Of a stretch of DNA of 64,000 nt, positions 16,859 to 25,800 are shown piece by piece (position 1 is the stretch's first letter; every line of letters starts with the position of its first letter). The stretch lies in NCBI RefSeq assembly GCF_002564105.1, contig NZ_PDBX01000001.1, positions 3,038,001 to 3,102,000 of the forward strand, read 5' to 3'. Source of the DNA: Collimonas sp. PA-H2. GTDB lineage: Bacteria; Pseudomonadota; Gammaproteobacteria; Burkholderiales; Burkholderiaceae_D. The position numbers were made by a program, and so were the translations under genes. Below the pieces are notes generated by a model, which saw only the letters and a program-made list of their open reading frames with translations, was not told where the DNA came from and did no database searches.

Positions 16859-17758
16859 TCAGGCAAATGCCGCCAGCGAGCCCTTCATTTTCTTCAAGGC
16901 AACCGCTTCGATTTGCCGTATGCGCTCCGCCGAGACGCCGAATTCGTCGGCCAGCTCATGCAAGGTGGCGCCGGAACCGTCGTCGTTGGCCAGCCAGCGG
17001 GCTTCGACGATGCGACGCGAGCGTTCATCCAGCTTGCCCAGGGCAGATTCGAGGCCTTCCGATTGCAGGCGGTCATAGCGCTGCGCTTCCAGCACCTTGG
17101 TCGGTTCCTGCGATTCCGACGACAGATAGGCAATCGGTGCAAATTTGTCATCGTCGTCATCGGTTGGCGCATCCAGTGCGATGTCGCGGCCGGTCAGGCG
17201 CGTTTCCATCTCGATCACTTCTTCGCGCTTGACGTTGAGGGTCTTGGCCAGGGCGTCGACCTGCGACGGCGTCATCGCGTCCAGGCCCTCCTTGTGGCTG
17301 CGCAGATTGAAAAACAGCTTGCGCTGCGCCTTGGTGGTGGCTACTTTCACCAGGCGCCAGTTTTTCAGGATGTATTCATGCATTTCCGCCTTGATCCAGT
17401 GCATGGCGTACGACACCAGCCGTACACCCTGGTCCGGGTCGAAGCGCTTGACGGCTTTCATCAGGCCAATGTTGCCTTCCTGGATCAGGTCAGCGTGCGG
17501 CAAGCCATAACCGAGGTAGCCGCGGGCGATCGAGACCACCAGGCGCAAATGCGACAGCACCAGCTTTTGAGCGGCGCCAAGGTCGTTTTTGTCGCGCAAT
17601 TGTTGCGCAAGAGAAATTTCTTCATCGTGTGTCAACATCGGCAGGCGGTTCACGGCCGAGATATAAGCGTCGATATTCCCCAGCGTGCCGGAAAAGCCGA
17701 GCGCCAGGGCGTTGCTCTCGGTAGGCATTAATGCGGTGCTGACTGATGGATTCTTCAT
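16859..17758 (-). CDS. rpoH: RNA polymerase heat-shock sigma factor RpoH (sigma-32)
   Basis: A 299-residue sigma-70 family factor. Region 2 contains the core-binding and -10 recognition sequence (DLIQEGNIGLMKAVKRFDP, core GNIGLMKAV) and the RpoH box QRKLFFNLR that distinguishes sigma-32 from other sigma factors. Region 4 has the helix-turn-helix LHELADEFGVSAERIRQIE, seen as FGVSAERIRQIE. The start at 17758 is chosen because AAGGAG lies 5-10 bases upstream; the frame can be extended to 17803 without a ribosome site. A perfect CIRCE operator lies 71 bp upstream, so heat-shock sigma production is likely repressed by HrcA. Confidence 0.96.
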   Translation of the reverse strand: MKNPSVSTALMPTESNALALGFSGTLGNIDAYISAVNRLPMLTHDEEISLAQQLRDKNDLGAAQKLVLSHLRLVVSIARGYLGYGLPHADLIQEGNIGLMKAVKRFDPDQGVRLVSYAMHWIKAEMHEYILKNWRLVKVATTKAQRKLFFNLRSHKEGLDAMTPSQVDALAKTLNVKREEVIEMETRLTGRDIALDAPTDDDDDKFAPIAYLSSESQEPTKVLEAQRYDRLQSEGLESALGKLDERSRRIVEARWLANDDGSGATLHELADEFGVSAERIRQIEAVALKKMKGSLAAFA

Positions 17759-17828
17759 TCTTTCTCCTTGCTGTCCGGCCAGCTCAGGCTGCCGGTTGAT
17801 CAACGATCAGACGTATGACGGGAATATA

Positions 17829-17855
17829 TTAGCACTCTCTAATTCAGAGTGCTAA
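17829..17855 (-). promoter_or_regulatory. CIRCE operator (HrcA binding site) upstream of rpoH
   Basis: The sequence is TTAGCACTC, nine bases, GAGTGCTAA, which is the exact 9-9-9 CIRCE consensus with no mismatches. On the minus strand a possible -35 (TTAGCA, inside the left arm) and -10 (TATATT or TAATAT just past the right arm) overlap it, so HrcA would block RNA polymerase. hrcA itself is not in the window. Confidence 0.95.
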
Positions 17856-18017
17856 TAGGATTTGTTAGTGAATGTACATAGCGTGCTGCTATTGGAATTA
17901 TTCTTATGATTGTCATACGCAACAACTTAGAGGGGAAAAGCCGAGGAAAGTTGCGTGCCGGCGGCAGGAAAATGCTGCATAGCCGCAGGGCAATTCCCGC
18001 TGCCGGACGACAGTGGC

Positions 18018-18392
18018 TCAGACCGTCAGGTCCTGGGTCAGGGAGAGATAAGCGTCGTACGGCGGCTGGCTGAGGAAAGCGCGGATTTGCTCCAGGTGGG
18101 TGTCGTCGGCAATGCTGATGAACAATCGCGCTGGCGCTTTGCGCAGCAGGCGGTTCAAAGTGACCCGCAGCGTCAGGTTGCCAATGCAGCAAAAACAGCC
18201 CGGGGCGATGCGTTTGACTTCCAGTTCTGGCGGCAGGTCGGCCGTGGCCAGCTTGCCGTCGGCCAGGCCTTCCAGAATCAGTGCGGTACTCTGATAAACG
18301 CCCTGCTGCGCCAATTCTTGCTGCAGTGCAGACCAGATTGCGGCTTCGCGCGCGCTCGCCGCTCTGCCGCTGACTAGCGTCGTGAGTGTCAT
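18018..18392 (-). CDS. CobW-like GTPase remnant or short form
   Basis: A 124-residue protein whose middle, APGCFCCIGNLTLRVTLNRLL, resembles the GCxCC metal-binding region of CobW/COG0523 metallochaperones (seen as GCFCC). The Walker A motif that would be needed for GTP binding is absent: the N-terminus reads TLTTLVSGRAASARE. It may be a domain-only relative with a separate role or a decayed gene, though the frame is intact and codon use is normal. The start overlaps the ntrX stop by 4 bp, so it is expressed with ntrX. Confidence 0.6.
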   Translation of the reverse strand: MTLTTLVSGRAASAREAAIWSALQQELAQQGVYQSTALILEGLADGKLATADLPPELEVKRIAPGCFCCIGNLTLRVTLNRLLRKAPARLFISIADDTHLEQIRAFLSQPPYDAYLSLTQDLTV

Positions 18393-19111
18393 CCGCCCTT
18401 TTTCGACAGCTTTCCCGGATCGACGCCGAGTTGCTTCAGTTTCCGGTACAGATGGGTGCGCTCCAGTCCGGTTTTTTCGGCCACTCTGGTCATGCTGCCG
18501 CTTTCGCGGATCAGATGGTATTCGAAATAGGCGCGCTCGAAAGCATCGCGTGCTTCACGCAAAGGCAGGCCGAACGATGTCGAGAACAGGCTTTCCGAGG
18601 CTGCCGCCACCGATGGCATGGCTGCGGCGTGTCCGCTGTCGGACGCGATCGGATTGTTAAAGGCGCCCGCAGCGGCGACCACGTCGCCCAATTCGTTGGT
18701 GGCGGCGACCGGTTGCGGATAGAGGGTTGGCGCGCGGGCGGTCTTCGGTCCCTGCGACAACCCCTGCTGGACCGCTTTCAACAGTTTTTGCAAGGCAATC
18801 GGCTTTTCCAGGAAATTCAGGGCGCCGATGCGCGTCGCTTCTACCGCGGTGTCGATGGTGGCGTGGCCGGACATCATGATGACCGGCATGGTCAGCAAGC
18901 CGTCGCGCTGCCATTCCTTGAGCAGCGTCACGCCGTCGGTGTCCGGCATCCAGATGTCGAGCAGCACCAGATCGGGCACGCCGCCCTGACGAAACTCGCG
19001 AGCCTGTTGTGCATTTTCCGCGGCGGTTACTACATGCCCCTCGTCACCTAAAATTTCCGAGAGCAATTCCCGAATTCCCATTTCGTCGTCAACGACTAGG
19101 ATGTTAGCCAT
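18389..19111 (-). CDS. ntrX: NtrX-like response regulator without AAA+ domain
   Basis: A 240-residue regulator. The receiver domain (residues 1-120) has the acidic pair VVDDE, the phospho-acceptor in LLDIWMPDTDG (about Asp52) and the Lys in EKPI. A low-complexity alanine-rich linker follows, then a Fis-type helix-turn-helix (about 200-235, SMTRVAEKTGLERTHLYRKL, core GLERTHLYRK). The central sigma-54-interacting AAA+ ATPase of canonical NtrX is missing, so it cannot activate sigma-54 polymerase directly. This short form accompanies NtrY in several betaproteobacteria. NtrY is encoded immediately upstream. Confidence 0.88.
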   Translation of the reverse strand: MANILVVDDEMGIRELLSEILGDEGHVVTAAENAQQAREFRQGGVPDLVLLDIWMPDTDGVTLLKEWQRDGLLTMPVIMMSGHATIDTAVEATRIGALNFLEKPIALQKLLKAVQQGLSQGPKTARAPTLYPQPVAATNELGDVVAAAGAFNNPIASDSGHAAAMPSVAAASESLFSTSFGLPLREARDAFERAYFEYHLIRESGSMTRVAEKTGLERTHLYRKLKQLGVDPGKLSKKGG

Positions 19112-19258
19112 GCGGTTGCCTTCCCATTTCCTGTTGCATCAAATCCCACTGTATGGACCGTTCAGATAGCCCAGTTAAATTGTTGATGTCTCGTTGTTTT
19201 ATTTCCGCGTCCGGATACATGCTATATCACTCAACTGCCAATTTGCAGGTGTTCCATA

Positions 19259-21544
19259 TCAAATTATGGCTGAATCATGACTTGAGGCTAACTTTAACAG
19301 CAAAATCAGGATTTTTGCGCCCTTTGTGTCGCTTCGATTCTGCAGATCGATGCGGCCGCCGTGTTCATCGATGATTTTTTTCACCATCGGCAGGCCCAGG
19401 CCGGTGCCGCGCGGCTTTGATGTGACGTAGGGTTCAAACGCTCTGGCCAGTATTTTAGGCGAGAATCCGGCGCCGTTATCGGTGATCGAGAGCCGCACCG
19501 CGGTGCGTGACAGGCCGTCCGAACTTTGATAGCTGACGCGCTCGGTGACCAGGTCGATGCGCGGCGGCAGCGGGTCGCCGCTGCGGTCCATGACGGCGTC
19601 CTGGGCGTTCTGCAGCAGGTTGTGTATCACTTGCCGCAGCTGGGTGGCGTCGCCCATGATCAGCGGCAGGTCCGGCGCCAGCGAGGCGTGGATCATGTCG
19701 CGTTCGTCGCCCGCCAGATACAGGTGCAGGATTTCCGCCACCAGCACGTTCAGGTCGAGCTCGTCCAAGACTGCCGGCGGGGTCTTGGCGTAGTCGCGGA
19801 AATCGTCCACCATGCGCTTCATTGCCGCCACCTGGTTGACAATCGTATCGGTGCTTTTCTTCAGGATCGCGGCGTCGTGGGTCATCAGCTTGTCTTCCAG
19901 CTTCATCTGCAGCCGTTCCGCCGACAGCTGGATCGGCGTCAGCGGATTCTTGATTTCATGCGCCAGGCGGCGCGCTACTTCGCCCCAGGCGATCGAGCGC
20001 TGGCCGGAGATGACGTCGGAGATATCGTCGAACACCACCACATAGCCGGTGCGGTTTTCGACCGGTAGGCGCGAGCCGCGCGCCAGCAGGGTGATGTCGT
20101 CGCTGTCGTTGTTCTCGCCGCTGTCGACCCGCCGCGGAATCTCGATCTGCTGTTGCCAGTGCAGCAGCTCGGGGCCGATCTTGCCGGTGGCGAATTGCGC
20201 GTTCTGTTCGGAAAAAGCATTGGTGATGACTTCCGCAAAGTGCGCCAGGCCGTCGATGATGTTGAGCGGCTGGCCGATGTGCGGGGAAAAATCGTATTGC
20301 AGGATGCGCGCCACCGACTGGTTGCTGGTGACCAGGCGGAAATCGCCGTCCAGCACCATCACGCCGGCCGACATGTTGGCCAGCACCGATTCCAGGTAGG
20401 CCTTGGCGTTTTCCAGCTCGCTGCGGTTTTTCTCGACCGCGGCGCGGGCATCGAACAGCTGGCGCGTCATCAGGTTGAACGATTGGGTCAGGGTGCCCAG
20501 CTCGTCCGAGGTGGCGACGATCGGCCGCGGCGACAGATTGCCCTCGGCCACCGCCTTGGTGCCTTCCGCCAGCAGCAGCAAGGGCTTGGCCAGGTCGGTG
20601 GCGATCAGGAAGGCGCTGGCGATGGCGCCGAACACCGCCAGCAGCAGGGTCAGGGTCAGGGTCACCAGATAGATCTTGCGCAGGCCGGAACGGCCAAGCG
20701 AACGCTCCTGGTATTCGCTGTAGGCCGAGCCGAGCGCCTCGGCGTTGGTCGCCAGATAGGCCGGCACCGGCTGGATCATCTGCAGGAAATGGGTGTCGTC
20801 CTGCAAGGATGAGCTGCGCAGCGGCGGCGGGATTGCCACTACCACGTGCTGGCGCAGGTCGTTGTCGCCGCCATCCGCGGCGGCGCCGTCGGGATTGTCC
20901 TGAGCGCTCTCGGTAGCGGCATAGCCGTGCGGCAGGCGGGCCTGCTGCAGCATGGAGGGCGTCGGTTGAGTCGGCCTCAGGGTTCCCAGATGGCCGCCGA
21001 CCGAAGCAATCACCTGGCCATTGGCGGTGACGATCGAGGCTTCCAGGTTTTTCTCGTTGAGGCGGCCCAGCTGGGTAGCTTGCGCCGAATTCGACAGCTC
21101 CGACCAGTCCGCCGCCAGGATGCGGGCCCTGGAACTGAGATCGCTGAGCGACGACTCCAGCGCGGCATGGCTAAGGTTCAGGCCCGACTGCAATGCCGAC
21201 TCCACGTGCACGTCAAACCAGGATTCGATCGAGCGCGAGACAAACTGCACCGACACCAGATAGATCACCACGCCTGGCAAGATACCGATCAGGGCGAACA
21301 TGAAGACCAGCTTGGCGGTCAGGCGGGAGCCGAACTTGCCGCGCTTGTAGCGGCTGTAGAGGCGGCCCAGCAGCAGGCAAACCAGCACGAACAGCGCCAC
21401 TGCCATCAGGGCGTTCAAGCCCAGCAGCCAGGAGTAGTGCTTGTCGAAGAAATCGGAATTGGAAGAAGCGGAGGACAGCAGGAACAGCAGGATGCTGACG
21501 ATGGCGCCGCCAACCACCAGCAAATAACGTAGCGCGCGCGACAC
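19259..21544 (-). CDS. ntrY: NtrY-like membrane sensor histidine kinase
   Basis: A 761-residue kinase. It has N-terminal membrane helices (about 7-25, 38-60 and 75-97), a periplasmic sensor region to about 290, a further helix and HAMP domain (about 300-370), a PAS domain (about 380-490), and the HisKA domain with the phospho-acceptor His in RRLAHEIKNPL (about residue 530). The catalytic ATPase shows NLLQNAQDAV, ITDNGAGF and GTGLGLPMVKKI. Its partner is the regulator at 18389. The ligand is unknown; relatives respond to nitrogen or redox state. The start overlaps nothing but lies 2 bp after the DUF4390 gene. Confidence 0.92.
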   Translation of the reverse strand: MSRALRYLLVVGGAIVSILLFLLSSASSNSDFFDKHYSWLLGLNALMAVALFVLVCLLLGRLYSRYKRGKFGSRLTAKLVFMFALIGILPGVVIYLVSVQFVSRSIESWFDVHVESALQSGLNLSHAALESSLSDLSSRARILAADWSELSNSAQATQLGRLNEKNLEASIVTANGQVIASVGGHLGTLRPTQPTPSMLQQARLPHGYAATESAQDNPDGAAADGGDNDLRQHVVVAIPPPLRSSSLQDDTHFLQMIQPVPAYLATNAEALGSAYSEYQERSLGRSGLRKIYLVTLTLTLLLAVFGAIASAFLIATDLAKPLLLLAEGTKAVAEGNLSPRPIVATSDELGTLTQSFNLMTRQLFDARAAVEKNRSELENAKAYLESVLANMSAGVMVLDGDFRLVTSNQSVARILQYDFSPHIGQPLNIIDGLAHFAEVITNAFSEQNAQFATGKIGPELLHWQQQIEIPRRVDSGENNDSDDITLLARGSRLPVENRTGYVVVFDDISDVISGQRSIAWGEVARRLAHEIKNPLTPIQLSAERLQMKLEDKLMTHDAAILKKSTDTIVNQVAAMKRMVDDFRDYAKTPPAVLDELDLNVLVAEILHLYLAGDERDMIHASLAPDLPLIMGDATQLRQVIHNLLQNAQDAVMDRSGDPLPPRIDLVTERVSYQSSDGLSRTAVRLSITDNGAGFSPKILARAFEPYVTSKPRGTGLGLPMVKKIIDEHGGRIDLQNRSDTKGAKILILLLKLASSHDSAII

Positions 21545-21546
21545 GG

Positions 21547-22125
21547 CTATTCTGCCTTGTAGTTGAAACTCTTCCAGTCGGAAGAAAAACGCCAGTCGCT
21601 ATTGTTCAGCGCATTGACCTGGAACGGCTTGGACAAGAGTCCCAGGTCCAGCCCCATGCGCACCGCGACCCGGTACACCTCGCCGCTCTTGAGCGCGGTT
21701 TTGTCGGCGATCAGCCAGCGGCTGGGGCGGCGGATCAGGGACAGGGCGTCATCGAGGGTATTGAAGCTTTGCTGCAGGCTGCCGTTGGTGGCGACGTTAT
21801 AGCGGCGCGTGATGACGTTGTACTGCAGGCGGATGGTCTGGGTGGCCGTGATCGCCTTTTCGTCGAACCAGTACCAGCGCGGCCGGGTCAGTTCGACATC
21901 GGTCGTGAAATACAGGGCGACGCCGCGATTGATCACATCTTCCAGGCCGCGGTTGAGGTCGAAGGAAAAAGTCGCCGACAGCCGGTAGCCGTTGTCGTCC
22001 GCTTCGATATGGGCCTGGCTCAATTCAACGCCTTCAGATGCAAAGCTGGAGGCGTGGCTAAAAGACAGAGCTAGCATCAGGGCCAGCAGCCAGTATTTTA
22101 TGAATTGAGGCAATGGTCGTGTCAC
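21547..22125 (-). CDS. DUF4390 secreted protein, coupled to ntrY
   Basis: A 192-residue protein with a signal peptide (WLLALMLALSFSHASSFA, cleavage expected near residue 29) followed by a single beta-rich domain typical of DUF4390, with the family blocks YFTTDVELTRPRWYW and RRPSRWLIAD. It always sits before ntrY in betaproteobacteria, so it may act as the periplasmic partner of the sensor. That is inference from conservation of order. Its stop is 2 bp before the ntrY start. Confidence 0.82.
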   Translation of the reverse strand: MTRPLPQFIKYWLLALMLALSFSHASSFASEGVELSQAHIEADDNGYRLSATFSFDLNRGLEDVINRGVALYFTTDVELTRPRWYWFDEKAITATQTIRLQYNVITRRYNVATNGSLQQSFNTLDDALSLIRRPSRWLIADKTALKSGEVYRVAVRMGLDLGLLSKPFQVNALNNSDWRFSSDWKSFNYKAE

Positions 22126-22223
22126 TGGTATCTGTTACGGAGCAAATCCGCTAAAAAATAGTGCATTAACAAGGGGCCGCTGAGCCGCGCTGGTTGCGGC
22201 TGTCAGGCAGCATTTCTATTTCA

Positions 22224-23531
22224 TCATTTTTGGAACAAGGCATAAAACAACCCGTCATGGTCCTGTTCATGGTCGGCGCGCGGCAACAGCTGGCCTGGCG
22301 CCGGCAGCCTGCGGGCATTGTTACGCTGGGCGAACGCCGCGGCCTGGGCCTCGGATTCCTGCGGCCAGACGGAACATGTTACCAGCAGCAATTTACCATC
22401 CGGCCGTAGCATCTGCCACAGATTGTCCAGAATCTTTGCCGAAAGTGTTGCCAGCTGCTCGGTATCGGTCTTGCGCCGCAGCCAGCGGATATCCGGATGG
22501 CGCCGCACGATGCCAGAAGCGGTGCAGGGCACGTCGGCCAGGATGCGGTCGAACAGCTTGCCGTCCCACCAGTCCTTGCCGTCGCTGCCGAGGCTGGCGT
22601 CGCCCAGTTGCAGCGTGGCTTGCAATTGCAAGCGCTGCAGGTTTTGGGTGATGCGTTGCAAGCGCTTGGGGTTGTTGTCCAGCGCAGTCAGGTCGACCTC
22701 GGCGGTTTCCAGGATGTGACAGGTTTTTCCGCCGGGAGCGGCGCAAGCGTCCAGCACCCGCATGCCGTCTTGCACATCCAGCAACGGCGCCGCCAGTTGC
22801 GCCGCCGCGTCCTGCACTGAGGCCAGGCCGTCTTCAAAGCCGGGAATCTGCGTCACCGGCATGGCGACGTCCAGGCGGATGGCGTCGGCGCCGATCTGGC
22901 GCGCGCCGATATCGTGGCTGGCCAGGGTTTCCAGATAGGCCGCTACCGTGGTCTTGCGGCGGTTGACGCGCAAGGTCAGCGGCGGCGCCGTGTTGCCGGC
23001 TGTCAGGATGGCTTGCCATTGATCGGGATAGGCGGCTTTCATGCGGTCTATCCACCATACCGGGTAATTCCACAAGCCGAACGGGGTCTTGACGGCGATC
23101 GCCACCAAGGCTTCGCGCTCGCGCAGGAAGCGGCGCAGCACGGCATTCGCCATGCCCTTGGCATGCGCCATCTGCGGGTCGGAGGCAACTGCGGTGACGG
23201 CCTGGTTAACCACGGTGAAATTTTCGTAGGCAGGATCGTCGACATCGGCCAGCAGGCACAGGGCGGCGCACAGCAGGCAGTGCAGCAGGGTCGGTTCCGG
23301 CGGCCGGCTGGCCAGGTTGCCCAGCAAGGTTTCCGCGCGGCCGATGCCGCGCATGGTGCGGTAGGCGATGTCCTGGATGGCGCCGCGGGTCGGCGCCGGC
23401 GCCGCCGATTGCGCAAATACCTGGGTCAGCGCCTGCGGCAGTGCAGCACCGTCACGCACCAGTGCAATGGCCTGGGCCGCGCCCAGCAGGCTAAACGCGA
23501 GAGAATCTTTTTTGAGAGTTGAATAGGTCAC
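22224..23531 (-). CDS. rsmB: 16S rRNA (cytosine-967 C5) methyltransferase RsmB
   Basis: A 435-residue enzyme with an N-terminal NusB-like RNA-binding domain (about residues 10-140) and a C-terminal SAM-dependent methyltransferase domain. The SAM site is DACAAPGGKT. The two catalytic cysteines are seen in DVPCTASG (about residue 334) and in VTCSVW (about residue 386), the second being the nucleophile. HPDIRW is also typical. It is the first gene of the chain rsmB-DUF4390-ntrY-ntrX, an order common in betaproteobacteria. Confidence 0.95.
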   Translation of the reverse strand: MTYSTLKKDSLAFSLLGAAQAIALVRDGAALPQALTQVFAQSAAPAPTRGAIQDIAYRTMRGIGRAETLLGNLASRPPEPTLLHCLLCAALCLLADVDDPAYENFTVVNQAVTAVASDPQMAHAKGMANAVLRRFLREREALVAIAVKTPFGLWNYPVWWIDRMKAAYPDQWQAILTAGNTAPPLTLRVNRRKTTVAAYLETLASHDIGARQIGADAIRLDVAMPVTQIPGFEDGLASVQDAAAQLAAPLLDVQDGMRVLDACAAPGGKTCHILETAEVDLTALDNNPKRLQRITQNLQRLQLQATLQLGDASLGSDGKDWWDGKLFDRILADVPCTASGIVRRHPDIRWLRRKTDTEQLATLSAKILDNLWQMLRPDGKLLLVTCSVWPQESEAQAAAFAQRNNARRLPAPGQLLPRADHEQDHDGLFYALFQK

Positions 23532-23621
23532 AAGTGGGTAATGAAGTAATTAAGGGCTAGGCTGGGCTACGGTTATGGTTTTCAAAAGATCGGTCTGGCA
23601 AGATCAAAGGGCTTGGTTGGC

Positions 23622-24260
23622 TTAGTTTCGGGTCAGCGCCAGTTTCATTCCCAGCGCGACAAAGGCGGCGCCGACGCTGCGCTCCAGCCAATGCTTGACG
23701 TGGGGATTGCTGCTGGCATGCCGGCTGAGTGTCCCGGCCAGCATGGCGGTGCCGCTGTTCCAGCATAGTGTCACCACGGAAAACACCGCGCCCAGCAATA
23801 AAAAGGCGGCGATCTTGTGCGGCGAATCGTGCTGCACGAATTGCGGGAAAAATGACAGGAAAAACAAGATCACCTTGGGATTGAGCACATTGGTGATCAA
23901 GGCTTGCACGAAAATCGTCTTGTGCGAGCGCAGGTCCGGCTGCAACTGGCTGGCGCTGGCAGCTTGCTTTTTGCTGAACAGCATCTTCAGGCCGAGATAC
24001 ACCAGATAAGCGCCGCCTGCCAGCTTGACCGCCATGAAAGCAGTGGCCGAAGCCGCCAGCAGCGCGGTCAGGCCGAAAGCCGACAAGGTGGCGTGGATGC
24101 AGCAGCCAGCCGTGATGCCCAGCGCCGAAAGCAAGCCAGCGCGGCGTCCTTGCGCCACGCTGCGGCCGACTATATAGGCGGTATCCGGGCCGGGAGTGGC
24201 GTTCAGTAACAGGACGGCCATCAGGAACAGGCCAAAATCGGTAATGCCGAACGAAATCAT
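23622..24260 (-). CDS. LysE/RhtB family amino acid exporter
   Basis: A 212-residue membrane protein with six predicted helices. The N-terminal NATPGPDTAYIVGRSVAQGRRAG, core ATPGPDTAYIVGRS, is the family signature, and KLAGGAYLVYLGLKML and FVQALITNVLNPKVILFFLSFFPQF (core NPKVILFFLSFFPQF) follow. Such proteins export amino acids or homoserine lactone-like compounds. Substrate cannot be told from sequence. It stands alone between rsmB and a hydrolase gene. Confidence 0.9.
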   Translation of the reverse strand: MISFGITDFGLFLMAVLLLNATPGPDTAYIVGRSVAQGRRAGLLSALGITAGCCIHATLSAFGLTALLAASATAFMAVKLAGGAYLVYLGLKMLFSKKQAASASQLQPDLRSHKTIFVQALITNVLNPKVILFFLSFFPQFVQHDSPHKIAAFLLLGAVFSVVTLCWNSGTAMLAGTLSRHASSNPHVKHWLERSVGAAFVALGMKLALTRN

Positions 24261-24450
24261 GGCGGCGCTAGACAGGATGGTAACAATGCGATTGTAGCGG
24301 GGATATGCTCGTGAACCTACGGTTAGGTCGCGATTGTGGCAGGAAAAATGCTGAAATTACCGGATGGCTTGACAGCAGCCGTGGCTTGCCTTACCGGAGG
24401 GAGCCGCCGGCAGCTCAATGCTATTGTAATAATTTTCTTGCTGGAAAATA

Positions 24451-25344
24451 TTAACTTGCCAATGCTGCGCTGGCGACAGGCAGCGGCTGCAGCATGTGCT
24501 GCGCGTCCAGCCAGCGGCGCACATCGGCAAATACGCGCTCGGCGCCGATTTCGTTGAAAATCTCGTGATACATGCCTTCGTAGTCGCGCATGGTGCCGAT
24601 CTCGGGGCGCAGGGCGGCGAAAAAACGGCGGCTGCCTGCCGGATCGATGATGCGGTCGTCGCCGCCGATCACCATCAGGGTCGGCAGCGCCAGCGTCGAC
24701 GCCTGGCTAATAGCGAAGGCGCCGGCATGCAGCATGCTGTTCAGCAGGCGCGGGCTGATCTTGTTGTGCACCAGCGGATCGAGGCGATAGGCTCTGGCCA
24801 CCGTGAGGTCGTGCGACAGATGGTTGACGTCCAGGCCGTTGGGCGCCGCCAGGCCGGGGGCAATCGCCGACATCAGCTTGAGCAGGCCATGCTGGAAGCC
24901 GCTCATGCGCAGCGCCAGCGCTGGCGAAGACAGGATCAGGCCGCGCAGGGAAGCCATCTGCGCCACCGCAAAGCGTGCCGCGAACAGGCCGCCCATGCTG
25001 TGGCCGAATAATATAGGGGTGGTGTTTTCCAACTCGGGATGGATCAGCCCTTGCTGCCGGCTGAATTCGTTCAGCACCAGCTTGGCGTCGCGCAACAGGG
25101 TGCTGTCGTCCGCGACATCGCCTTTGCGGCCGCCGGAACGGCCATGGCCGCGATGATCGTAGCTGCGCACCAGCAAGCCGCAGCGATTGAAAAAACGTAT
25201 GACATGGGCGTAGCGTCCGGAATGCTCGCCCAGCCCGTGCATCAGCAGGATACTGCCGGCGACCGGCTCGCCGGGAGCCAGCGGCCAGTCGGTAACGAAC
25301 AGCGAAGTGCCGTCGTCGGTCGTAAGCTGCTGCTCCAGCGGCAT
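24451..25344 (-). CDS. Alpha/beta hydrolase, monoacylglycerol-lipase-like
   Basis: A 297-residue serine hydrolase of the lysophospholipase/monoglyceride-lipase type. The nucleophile elbow is GHSMGG (about residue 115), the acid is the Asp in IGGDDRIIDP and the base the His in GMYHEIFNE. SILLMHGLGEHSGRY and SYDHRGHGRSGG are the usual oxyanion and cap-proximal blocks. No signal peptide is present, so it is cytoplasmic. The start overlaps the stop of the DUF1840 gene by one base. Confidence 0.88.
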   Translation of the reverse strand: MPLEQQLTTDDGTSLFVTDWPLAPGEPVAGSILLMHGLGEHSGRYAHVIRFFNRCGLLVRSYDHRGHGRSGGRKGDVADDSTLLRDAKLVLNEFSRQQGLIHPELENTTPILFGHSMGGLFAARFAVAQMASLRGLILSSPALALRMSGFQHGLLKLMSAIAPGLAAPNGLDVNHLSHDLTVARAYRLDPLVHNKISPRLLNSMLHAGAFAISQASTLALPTLMVIGGDDRIIDPAGSRRFFAALRPEIGTMRDYEGMYHEIFNEIGAERVFADVRRWLDAQHMLQPLPVASAALAS

Positions 25345-25688
25345 CAGACGCCCCAGATGATGTCGTTGTTGTGCTTGTGGGCTTCGCGCAGCATTTCCAG
25401 CAGCGGGTAGATCTTGTTGGCGAAGTTCACCGTCTGCACCGGCTCATGGCCGCTGTCGTCGCCCTGGTCGTTATGATGGGCTGCGATGTCATGCTGCACG
25501 CTGTCGGATGCAGGATGGGCACGGCTTTCCGAGGTTTCCGCTTCCAGCTTGGCAATCGCTGCCGCGCCTTCCGCAGCCGTGATCACGCCGATCTTTACAT
25601 CTTTATGCAGCAGATCGAGGATGCGCTTGGCGTCGTGTTCGAACATGATGACGTCGGACGATGCCTTGGATTTGAACGTAACTAACAT
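25344..25688 (-). CDS. DUF1840 protein
   Basis: A 114-residue soluble protein with the DUF1840 signature: the start MLVTFKSKASSDVIMF, the helix DAKRILDLLHKD, and the C-terminal NFANKIYPLLEMLREAH with a variable acidic, histidine-containing linker between them. The family is confined mainly to beta- and gammaproteobacteria and has no known activity. It is translationally linked to the hydrolase downstream. Confidence 0.85.
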   Translation of the reverse strand: MLVTFKSKASSDVIMFEHDAKRILDLLHKDVKIGVITAAEGAAAIAKLEAETSESRAHPASDSVQHDIAAHHNDQGDDSGHEPVQTVNFANKIYPLLEMLREAHKHNNDIIWGV

Positions 25689-25800
25689 AAAACCTCAAAA
25701 AATGTTTTTGATAAAAAAGACATTGTACAGAATAGTTGTTTGTCCCGGTGGACGCCAGGTTTGTCACTGCCGGTTACAGAGCCGGCAAGTGGCTGCAATA

